Source: an uncultured Verrucomicrobiales bacterium
GTDB lineage: Bacteria; Verrucomicrobiota; Verrucomicrobiia; Verrucomicrobiales; Akkermansiaceae
NCBI GenBank assembly: GCA_937952875.1
Contig: CALFDI010000126.1
Span: forward strand, 1-10,453
DNA: 10,453 nt
Direction of reading: 5' to 3'
Below the pieces are notes generated by a model, which saw nothing but the letters and a program-made list of their open reading frames with translations, was not told where the DNA came from and ran no database searches. Positions 1-5,461 of the stretch are shown piece after piece (positions within the stretch are counted from its first letter, which is position 1; each line of letters begins with the position of its first letter). A program made the translations under genes and the position numbers.

Positions 1-259
1 GTGGGATGCGTCGCGTCTCGGGTGTAGGGAGATGCACGAGGAGTTCTAGAGCTGCGAGCGCGCGGCTTCCAGCCAAGTAGACCATGGCCTTTCCAGGTGA
101 ATTCCAACGCCCACCGAAGAGGCGTGCTCCTTCGCCCGACATGGCTGTATCGACATGTTTATGAGCGACGATGCGGAAGGCGCGGACTTCATCTTTTCCA
201 GCAGTCCAGCTTTTCGCATAGGGGAGGTCCAGATGAGGACCACGCTTAAAAGACTCCAT
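1..259 (-). CDS. RES-domain toxin of a toxin-antitoxin pair (3' end outside window)
   Basis: This is the N-terminal 86 codons of a RES-domain protein. The frame stays open to the left edge, so the C-terminal part is missing. The diagnostic stretch is residues 45-77: 'ARLFGGRWNSPG', then 'VYLA', then 'ALAALELLVHL'. Arg29 (in 'FRIVAH') and Glu72 are candidates for the Arg and Glu that give the family its name; the Ser would lie outside the window. RES toxins of the MbcT type are known to attack NAD+ (phosphorylase or ADP-ribosyltransferase chemistry), depleting it or modifying a target. The ATG lies inside the last codons of the antitoxin gene, a 14-base overlap in another frame, which points to translational coupling from one mRNA. 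Family assignment is sure; whether this copy is active cannot be judged from the fragment. Confidence 0.88.
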   Translation of the reverse strand, partial: MESFKRGPHLDLPYAKSWTAGKDEVRAFRIVAHKHVDTAMSGEGARLFGGRWNSPGKAMVYLAGSRALAALELLVHLPTPETRRIP

Positions 260-704
260 GGTCAAGACGGCCTAAGAGATTCTCGACTTCACGTGCGCCG
301 AACTCTGTGTCTGAGTAGCTGAGAGGGCTTTCATGGTTTGTGCCTGGGTTCTCAGCTTTGAGCCAGCTACGAGCGGCTTCTTTTGTTTCAAAAACGTTAA
401 GCGTCAGACCAAATAGACGCATAAACCTAACGAGACGCTCACTCTCAGCAGGAGAGAACTGCATGCTTTTTTTACGTCTGTGGAGTGTGGCATTTGACAT
501 GCCGAGGAACTTTCCGAGGAGTTCTTCGGGAATGTCTAAGAGCTTTCTGAGGGCTTCAAAGTCTTTCAAAGACAAGCCATTACGGATGCGCTCTATCAGT
601 GGAGTCGGCGCGATGGCAGGTTCTTTGACGAGGCCAGTGTGTGTCTCAACATCTTGGTCTTTTGGAATAAAGAAGTCTTCAATCGGCGGATCTGCGTAGT
701 GCAT
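246..704 (-). CDS. Xre/MbcA/ParS-type antitoxin with DUF2384 toxin-binding domain
   Basis: The 152-residue protein is the likely cytoplasmic antitoxin of the RES toxin encoded just downstream. Residues about 45-80 form an Xre-like helix-turn-helix ('LGMSNATLHRRKK'). Residues about 84-152 match the DUF2384/MbcA-ParS-Xre C-terminal domain: 'SPAESERLVRFMRLF', 'VFETKEAARSWL', 'ESPLSYSDTEFGAREVENLLGRLDHGVF'. In such pairs the C-terminus plugs the toxin's NAD+ site and the antitoxin represses its own promoter. Antitoxin-first order and the 14-base overlap with the toxin fit this. An in-frame TTG at 731 would add nine residues; I prefer the ATG at 704, but neither has a well-spaced ribosome-binding site (a GGGGGAAG run lies about 17 bases before the ATG). 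It sits 3' of the sodN terminator and so probably has its own promoter. Confidence 0.9.
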   Translation of the reverse strand: MHYADPPIEDFFIPKDQDVETHTGLVKEPAIAPTPLIERIRNGLSLKDFEALRKLLDIPEELLGKFLGMSNATLHRRKKSMQFSPAESERLVRFMRLFGLTLNVFETKEAARSWLKAENPGTNHESPLSYSDTEFGAREVENLLGRLDHGVF

Positions 705-744
705 ACCCACATAGAACCACACTTCCCCCAAGTTGTAAACTTTT

Positions 745-779
745 TAGTGATTTATTCATACATTTGTAGTGAAGTGATT
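745..779. promoter_or_regulatory. Candidate control region of the toxin-antitoxin operon
   Basis: The short gap upstream of the antitoxin is AT-rich and holds repeated short words on the plus strand: TAGTGA at 745-750 and 767-772 (22 bases apart, about two helix turns) and AGTGATT at 746-752 and 773-779. On the minus strand a weak -10-like TATGAA (760-755) lies between them, with no good -35. Self-repressing Xre antitoxins bind repeats in this place, so an operator is plausible. The repeats are short and could be chance. Confidence 0.25.
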
Positions 780-785
780 GTTGAG

Positions 786-822
786 AAAAAAAGCCCAGAT
801 CTCACGAGGAGGTCTGAGCTTT
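786..822 (-). terminator. Rho-independent terminator of sodN
   Basis: A 12-bp stem (792-803 pairing with 809-820, two G-T wobbles) closes a five-base loop. On the minus strand it is followed by a run of T (complement of the A run at 786-792), 25 bases after the sodN stop codon. It would separate sodN from the toxin-antitoxin genes. The plus-strand side has only TTTAT, so it acts mainly on minus-strand transcripts. Confidence 0.85.
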
Positions 823-846
823 ATAAAAAATGATTTGTCGCTCGAG

Positions 847-1293
847 TTACTTCTTCATTTCAGGCGTGAAAGCTGGGCCGAATGCATCGACTAGGTCGTG
901 CAAGGTCTTCATCGCTGCAGCATCAGTTGTTTGTTTGCACTTCATCGCAGCAACGATTGTTTTATGGCAGAGGACGAGCTTGGCCATGTAGGCCTCTTTG
1001 TCTGACTCCATTTCTGCGAGCTTCAGTCTCTGCGCGAGGAAGTAGTCTGTGACTGTCTTAATGATGTCATCACAGTGGTTCTCTTTGTTCATGATCCAGC
1101 GCGAAGTGTCGTGCGCGGAGAGATCACCTGCAGCGATCTTTTTCGCAGACTTCTCGATCGTGACGTAATGAGTATGCAGATCGGAAACGACATTAGCATC
1201 ATCGAATATTCCGCACGGGATCTGGCAGTGAGCGCTTACGACTTGAAGAGAGCTAAAGGTGATAGCTGAGATGAGGAAAAGTTTTTTAAACAT
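847..1293 (-). CDS. sodN: Nickel superoxide dismutase with N-terminal export signal
   Basis: The protein has 148 residues, of which about 127 remain after cleavage; the Streptomyces mature enzyme has 117. NiSOD converts superoxide to O2 and H2O2 using nickel held by the first six residues of the mature chain. Here that 'nickel hook' is His22-Cys23-Gln-Ile-Pro26-Cys27-Gly28-Ile-Phe30. It is preceded by a Sec-type signal peptide: two lysines, a hydrophobic core at residues 5-18 and 'VSA' at 19-21. Signal peptidase I would cut before His22 and free the N-terminal amine that ligates nickel. Known NiSODs often have a short propeptide cut by a SodX peptidase; no such gene is in the window. The usual Tyr at hook position 9 is Phe. 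Later 'NKENH' and 'TVTDYFLAQR' fit the four-helix core. Three further cysteines (74, 109, 119) occur. It lies 58 bases after aroE with no strong terminator between, so co-transcription is possible. The ATG has no clear ribosome-binding site. Confidence 0.9.
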   Translation of the reverse strand: MFKKLFLISAITFSSLQVVSAHCQIPCGIFDDANVVSDLHTHYVTIEKSAKKIAAGDLSAHDTSRWIMNKENHCDDIIKTVTDYFLAQRLKLAEMESDKEAYMAKLVLCHKTIVAAMKCKQTTDAAAMKTLHDLVDAFGPAFTPEMKK

Positions 1294-1297
1294 AACA

Positions 1298-1309
1298 GCT
1301 TAACTAAGC
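1298..1309. promoter_or_regulatory. Small palindrome just upstream of sodN
   Basis: GCTTA and TAAGC form an inverted repeat around two central bases, 5 bases before the sodN ATG. On the minus strand a TTGCCA lies upstream, but a fitting -10 is poor (TTAGTT at 17 bases). It may be an operator or a small leader hairpin, or chance. Confidence 0.2.
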
Positions 1310-1351
1310 CACTGATCGGCAGTTTGGCAAAGCGTCGATGTATGATTTTTT

Positions 1352-2248
1352 TTAATCATCATTGAGTCCACGCCGCATGACGCTGAGATCAGGCGATATT
1401 CCCGTCCACATTTGAAAAGAAAGGGCTCCTTGGTGAAGGAGAAGACTGAAGCCATTATCGATCCGTGCTCCAGCCGCTTCAGCATCTTTGAGAAGTTGAG
1501 TGCGCGGAGGAGAATAAATAGAGTCATAGACGCAGTGGTCAGCATGAAATACCTCGGCGGGGAGCGGAGAAGGGTCGCTCTCCTTTAACCCGAGAGACGT
1601 CGTATTGATGATGAGATCACAGTCGCGAGCTGCTGTGACGAGTTCCGTCGAATCTAGAGCTAAACATGTGATGTCTGCACGGTTCGGATGGAGGCGCTCG
1701 ATGTCTGCCTGAAGAGCGTGAAGCTTATCGACCGATCGGTTGACAAGGACGATGCGTGGTGAGCCTTCACGCGCGCATTGAGTCGCGATGGCTTTCCCGG
1801 CACCACCTCCGGCTCCTGCGATGAAGACGCGGAGGTCACCTAGCTTTTTTCCGAAAGAATCCGCGATCGCATTGATAAAGCCAGGGCCGTCAGTATTGTG
1901 GCCGATGGCTTTATCAGGTGTGAAGTGAATCGTATTCACCGCTCCGAGAAGCCGAGCGTCATCTGTGAGTTCATCACAATAGTCGAGAGCTTCGAACTTA
2001 TGGGGAACCGTGCAGTTCACCCCGAGAAAGCCAGCGTCTCTGAGCTGATCGAGATCTTGAGCGACATTTCCTGGCTCGCTGTCTACTCGCACATAAGAGA
2101 TATTCAGACCTGCCGCTGTGAGCGCAGGCTGATGCATCTGGGGCGAGGCCGAGTGCTTTACCGGATGGCCGATCACGGCTAAGCGGCAGGGGCCAGTAGA
2201 GAGATCTTCTGTCAGAGGGAAGTCGGCAGCGGAGTAGACGTGCTTCAT
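1352..2248 (-). CDS. aroE: Shikimate dehydrogenase (NADP+)
   Basis: The 298-residue cytoplasmic enzyme reduces 3-dehydroshikimate to shikimate with NADPH in the chorismate pathway. The substrate-binding lobe shows 'HSASP' (Ser33 and Ser35, the shikimate-type pair), 'GVNCTVPHK' with catalytic Lys84, 'GAVNT' (Asn105) and 'HNTDGPGF' with catalytic Asp120. The nucleotide lobe has 'GAGGGAGKAIA' (145-155) and 'VNRS' (169-172), as expected for NADP. 'LLHQGALSFQMWTG' (269-282) carries Gln273. About 20 extra residues precede the first strand compared with E. coli AroE. The start overlaps the upstream gene's stop by one base (TAATG on the minus strand), so translation is probably coupled to the isomerase-like gene. 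Quinate-preferring relatives lack this Ser pair, so shikimate is the likely substrate. Confidence 0.95.
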   Translation of the reverse strand: MKHVYSAADFPLTEDLSTGPCRLAVIGHPVKHSASPQMHQPALTAAGLNISYVRVDSEPGNVAQDLDQLRDAGFLGVNCTVPHKFEALDYCDELTDDARLLGAVNTIHFTPDKAIGHNTDGPGFINAIADSFGKKLGDLRVFIAGAGGGAGKAIATQCAREGSPRIVLVNRSVDKLHALQADIERLHPNRADITCLALDSTELVTAARDCDLIINTTSLGLKESDPSPLPAEVFHADHCVYDSIYSPPRTQLLKDAEAAGARIDNGFSLLLHQGALSFQMWTGISPDLSVMRRGLNDD

Positions 2249-3132
2249 TATGAGACAGTGATTCCCAGCTCCTTGACCAGCGCATTTGTCGCATGACCGT
2301 ATTCGACGTAGGAGTCATAGCACTGCTGCCAATTTGGCTCTTCTCCATCAGTCGCATGGAAGACGGTTGCCACGTGTGGCTCGATGGCGAGGCCACCCTG
2401 ATAGCCCATATCTTTGAGAGCGGTGAGGATCTCACGCACTTTTCCCTGGCCTTCACCTGGGAGTGTGTATTTCTCAGGCTCAGTCTCTCCTGCAGGAGGA
2501 TTCGTGCAGTCCTTAATGTGGACGTGTGCGATGTGCTCTTTGACTTGGGTGAAGAATTCCATCGGGTCTTGCCATGGGAAAGGCTCAGCTTTTGAGCGGT
2601 CGAGCTGAAAGACAGGATTCGCCGTATCAAAGATGAGCTGCAGTCCAGGGACTTCATCGATAAGTCGGAGTGTGTGCTCTGCTGAGAAGCCACCCCAGTT
2701 CATGCAATTCTCGTGAAGAGCACTCAGTCCAGCATCTTCGAATCGAGCGACAATCTCGCGGAGACGCTTGAATCTCTCTTCTTCGTGTTGATCCTGTCCC
2801 CATGGCTCTTGCGCGTAGGACATGATGCGAATGAGCTTCGTATTCAGACGCTGCATGCGGGGGATAGCGCGCTCGATCTCAGCCACAGTCAGGTCCCAGT
2901 CAGTGGTGATGCTTTTAGCCCAGTTACCGATGAGTGATCCAAATTCTGGAATCGTGATGCCAGCTTCGTCTAGCTGATCGGCCACTGCGTGAAAGTCTGC
3001 GTCTGAGAGTTCATGAATATTTGCTCCATTGACTCCACGGGCAGAGATTCGGGTCCACCCGAGTTCTTTTGTCGCTTTGATCTGAGTGTCTAAATCGCGG
3101 GCCGCTTCATCGGCAAATCCTGTTAAATACAT
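2248..3132 (-). CDS. Sugar phosphate isomerase/epimerase-like TIM barrel
   Basis: The 294-residue protein belongs to the xylose-isomerase-like / AP endonuclease family 2 TIM-barrel superfamily. Candidate metal and catalytic residues sit at strand ends: Glu141 in 'LHENC', Asp169 in 'IFDTANP', His203/His205 and Asp208 in 'HVHIKD', and Glu251 in 'AIEPH'. No signal peptide is seen, so it is cytoplasmic. Superfamily members isomerise or epimerise sugars or inositol derivatives; the same fold also contains 3-dehydroshikimate dehydratases (AsbF/QuiC type), which matters because the next gene is aroE and the two share one base. The exact substrate cannot be read from sequence. It starts the minus-strand unit that continues through aroE and perhaps sodN. 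The ATG at 3132 is the first in frame; no clear ribosome-binding site is present. Confidence 0.85.
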   Translation of the reverse strand: MYLTGFADEAARDLDTQIKATKELGWTRISARGVNGANIHELSDADFHAVADQLDEAGITIPEFGSLIGNWAKSITTDWDLTVAEIERAIPRMQRLNTKLIRIMSYAQEPWGQDQHEEERFKRLREIVARFEDAGLSALHENCMNWGGFSAEHTLRLIDEVPGLQLIFDTANPVFQLDRSKAEPFPWQDPMEFFTQVKEHIAHVHIKDCTNPPAGETEPEKYTLPGEGQGKVREILTALKDMGYQGGLAIEPHVATVFHATDGEEPNWQQCYDSYVEYGHATNALVKELGITVS

Positions 3133-3204
3133 GCTGCAGCGAGTGAAGCGTGGCTTTTAAAAAGGAGCAACCGGAAATGTGCGAGGAATAATGTTCTTTC
3201 CGAG

Positions 3205-3234
3205 TTGTCAATCCAGCGGATTTTCGTCTATGTG
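3205..3234 (+). promoter_or_regulatory. Possible promoter of the HNH gene
   Basis: A TTGTCA box (3205-3210, five of six matches to the -35 consensus) is followed after 18 bases by TATGTG (3229-3234, a weak -10). Transcription would begin only a few bases before the TTG start codon. The 110-base gap also has to hold the divergent promoter of the isomerase-like gene, for which I see no good boxes. Confidence 0.3.
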
Positions 3235-3242
3235 AGATTGCT

Positions 3243-3839
3243 TTGGAAAATTCTATAAAAGGGGCATTATCTCGACCAGTTCTCGTTCTCAACAGGCTGT
3301 GGCAACCCCTCCACGCGACAACAGCAAAACGAGCGATTACTTTACTCTGCCTCGGGCATGCCAAGGTCGTGCAAACGGAAGGAGAGGGGAAATACATGGT
3401 GCACGATTTCTCATCCTGGGTGGAGTATTCTGCTGATAGGAAAGGAGATGAACGGATCCATACCGTATCGCTCGAGTTCTCTGTTCCAGACATCGTTGTG
3501 CTAGATCTCTACGATGCACTTCCTGTGCGCGAGGTTAAGTTCTCTCGGCAGACCGTTTTTCACAGAGACAGTCACACCTGCCAATACTGTGCGAAGCGTT
3601 TTCCGGAGAAGGATCTCAATCTCGACCACGTTCTGCCGAAGGACAAAGGAGGTAAGACGAGCTGGGAAAACATCGTGACCAGCTGTATCAAATGCAACAC
3701 TCGCAAGGCGAATAAACTGCCTCGTGAGGCGAACATGTTTCCGATAAATGAGCCGAAACGTCCGCGCTGGAAGCCTCTCTTCGGTGTCGATGAAAGCGAG
3801 GTCCTCGATGAAGTCTGGAAGGACTTTATTAAAACGTAG
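3243..3839 (+). CDS. HNH endonuclease family protein (stand-alone)
   Basis: This 198-residue protein has two parts. Residues 11-100 form an N-terminal region opening 'RPVLVLNRLWQPLH', of unknown role but conserved in a family that I recall as common in Planctomycetes, Verrucomicrobia and Cyanobacteria. Residues 105-160 form an HNH domain: Cys113-x2-Cys116, then 'LDHVLPKDKGG' with Asp128-His129, 'SWENIV' with Asn143, and Cys148-x2-Cys151. Both CxxC pairs should hold a structural zinc ion, and His129 is the likely catalytic base. The frame has no upstream ATG or GTG after the stop at 3189, and the conserved N-terminus must be included, so TTG at 3243 is the best start. It converges on ffh. It has no methylase, toxin or phage partner in view; a role in DNA repair or processing is a guess. 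Confidence 0.88.
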   Translation: MENSIKGALSRPVLVLNRLWQPLHATTAKRAITLLCLGHAKVVQTEGEGKYMVHDFSSWVEYSADRKGDERIHTVSLEFSVPDIVVLDLYDALPVREVKFSRQTVFHRDSHTCQYCAKRFPEKDLNLDHVLPKDKGGKTSWENIVTSCIKCNTRKANKLPREANMFPINEPKRPRWKPLFGVDESEVLDEVWKDFIKT

Positions 3840-3864
3840 CGCTCAGTAGCGAGGACTACGTTTT
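3831..3864. terminator. Two-way terminator between the HNH gene and ffh
   Basis: AAAACGTAG (3831-3839) and CTACGTTTT (3856-3864) are perfect 9-bp inverted repeats. The 16-base loop contains a second small hairpin, CGCT/AGCG (3840-3843 and 3848-3851). The left arm contains the HNH stop codon. Both strands end the stem in four T, so it can serve the two converging genes. Confidence 0.65.
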
Positions 3865-3869
3865 GGCAT

Positions 3870-5348
3870 TTATCCAAATGGTCCTTTACCACCGAACATA
3901 TTGCCGAGGTCTGGGAGTCCGCCGCCGCCTTTGCCGCCCTTGCCTCCGCCCATTTGCTTCATCATTTTTTCCATCTCCTTCATATCGGGCATGCCTTGAG
4001 GCATGGCGCCGCCTTCATCTCCATCAGCTCCGAGTTGTTTCATCATCTGGCTCATCTTGCCTTTAGATTTCATCATCTTTTGCATCTGGTTGAATTGCTT
4101 AAGCAGCTGGTTCACCTCGATGATCGTTGCACCAGAACCTGCAGCGATACGTCTTCGGCGTGAGCCCTTGATCAGCAAAGGACGGGCGCGTTCGATAGGA
4201 GTCATTGATAAGACAATGGCCTCTTGGCGTGAGAACTTTTTCGGGTCGAGTGCGCCGGCTGGGATTTGTTTTTTCAACTTACCCATACCAGGAATGAGGC
4301 CGAGTAGTCCCTCGAGCGGGCCGAGCTTTTTCAGCATCTTCATCTGATCGAGGAAGTCATTGAAGTCGAATTGACCTGAAGAGAGACGCTTGATCGAGCG
4401 CATGGCGTCTTTCTCATCGATCTTGTCAGCCGCATGCTCCACGAGAGAGACCACATCGCCCATACCGAGGATGCGGTCGGCCATGCGTTCTGGGTGGAAC
4501 TCCGCGAGTTGATCCATCTTTTCTCCCTCACCGATGTATTTGATCGGGCAGCCAGTCGCTGCTCGCATGGAAAGGGCCGCACCACCACGGGCGTCACCGT
4601 CTAGCTTTGTGAGGACGATGCCTGTGATGCCTACGGCTTCGTCGAAGTGTTTCGCCACAGAGACGGACTGCTGACCAGTGCCGGCGTCCGCAACTAGGAG
4701 AGTTTCCTGAGGTTTAACAAAGTCGTTTAACTTCTTCAGCTCCTTGATGAGGTCGTTATCGATCTCTTGGCGCCCAGCTGTGTCGAAAATGATGACGTTA
4801 CCAGTCTGCTCGCGCGCCCAGGCAACAGCTTGTTTTGCCGCTTTGACGACGTCTTTCTCACCCGCTTCTGGAGTAAAAATGGGCACGTCAACCTGTCCTG
4901 CCAGCGTTCTGAGCTGATCGATCGCTGCAGGACGATAGAGATCACATGCGACGAGAAGCGGCTGGTGGCCTTGCTTTTTCAGACGAAGAGCGAGCTTTGC
5001 GGATGTTGTCGTTTTACCTGCACCGTTGAGGCCGCAGACTAAGATGTGACCTGGAGCATCGAGATTGAGAGGAGCGTTCTCACTCCCGAGAAGTGCTGTG
5101 AGCTCGTCTTGGAAGATCTTTACGATCTGCTCGCCCGGTTTCACAGACTTGAGAACATCGACGCCGTTTGCGCGCTCTTTGATGTTCGCGATAAATTCTT
5201 TAGCGACAGTGAATTCGACGTCTGCCTCGAGAAGAGCAAGACGGATTTCCTTTAGTGCATCAGCGATGTTTTTATCAGAAATCTTACCGACACCACGGAG
5301 GTTACGGAAGGTCTTGTCGAGCTTGTCTGAAAGGGCGTTAAAAAGCAT
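3870..5348 (-). CDS. ffh: Signal recognition particle protein Ffh (SRP54)
   Basis: The 492-residue GTPase binds SRP RNA and signal sequences on ribosomes and docks with FtsY at the membrane. Domain order: N helical bundle (1-95), G domain (about 100-300) and methionine-rich M domain (about 325-470). G-domain motifs: P-loop 'GLNGAGKTTT' (106-115), 'DLYRPAA' (136-142), 'DTAGR' (189-193), 'TKLDGDARGG' (247-256) and 'GEGEKMDQL' (273-281). The M domain has 'SRQEAI' (373-378) and the RNA-binding 'KGSRRRRIAAGSG' (394-406) followed by 'EVNQLLKQF'. The tail (440-492) is Met/Gly/Lys-rich and longer than in the 453-residue E. coli protein. The P-loop has Asn where most Ffh have Gln, and 'ADAGTGQQSV' replaces the common 'VDAMTGQDA'. 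No SRP RNA gene is visible. The ATG at 5348 matches the family N-terminus 'MLFNALSDKL'. Confidence 0.98.
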   Translation of the reverse strand: MLFNALSDKLDKTFRNLRGVGKISDKNIADALKEIRLALLEADVEFTVAKEFIANIKERANGVDVLKSVKPGEQIVKIFQDELTALLGSENAPLNLDAPGHILVCGLNGAGKTTTSAKLALRLKKQGHQPLLVACDLYRPAAIDQLRTLAGQVDVPIFTPEAGEKDVVKAAKQAVAWAREQTGNVIIFDTAGRQEIDNDLIKELKKLNDFVKPQETLLVADAGTGQQSVSVAKHFDEAVGITGIVLTKLDGDARGGAALSMRAATGCPIKYIGEGEKMDQLAEFHPERMADRILGMGDVVSLVEHAADKIDEKDAMRSIKRLSSGQFDFNDFLDQMKMLKKLGPLEGLLGLIPGMGKLKKQIPAGALDPKKFSRQEAIVLSMTPIERARPLLIKGSRRRRIAAGSGATIIEVNQLLKQFNQMQKMMKSKGKMSQMMKQLGADGDEGGAMPQGMPDMKEMEKMMKQMGGGKGGKGGGGLPDLGNMFGGKGPFG

Positions 5349-5441
5349 AGTAGATGAGGAAATATCGCTGTTGCCGGGACGATGCAGATCTGAGCGGGAA
5401 ATGGAATCCTTAATCTGCGTGAGTCGTCGACTTCATGAGAA

Positions 5442-5461
5442 AGTGACAGTCGTCTGTCACT
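5442..5461 (-). terminator. Hairpin terminator at the deacetylase stop codon
   Basis: AGTGACAG (5442-5449) and CTGTCACT (5454-5461) make a perfect 8-bp stem with a four-base loop. The deacetylase stop codon (5457-5459) lies inside the stem. On the minus strand TTTCTC follows, a weak T tract, so termination may be partial. The remaining gap to ffh (5349-5441) shows no clear promoter boxes. Confidence 0.5.

Noticed and set aside
340..699. Plus-strand 119-codon open frame opposite the antitoxin
   Set aside because: Mirror of a gene with clear domain motifs; no support of its own.
1342..1359. Hairpin ATGATT/AATCAT after aroE as a terminator
   Set aside because: Six A/T-rich pairs around a loop of T (A on the minus strand), with no T tract after it on the minus strand; too weak to call.
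1998..2693. Long minus-strand open frame of 231 codons across the isomerase and aroE genes
   Set aside because: It overlaps two well-recognised genes in another frame, is rich in Ser and Arg, and shows no known motif; it is a frame shadow.
3954..4347. Plus-strand open frames opposite the Met/Gly-rich end of ffh
   Set aside because: Their His/Leu/Ser/Pro-rich translations are the reverse complement of the Ffh M domain codons; no independent coding signal.
5349..5441. SRP RNA gene or other small RNA upstream of ffh
   Set aside because: No conserved SRP RNA loop (such as a GGAA tetraloop with its flanking helix) is visible; only a CAGATCTG palindrome at 5385-5392, likely chance.
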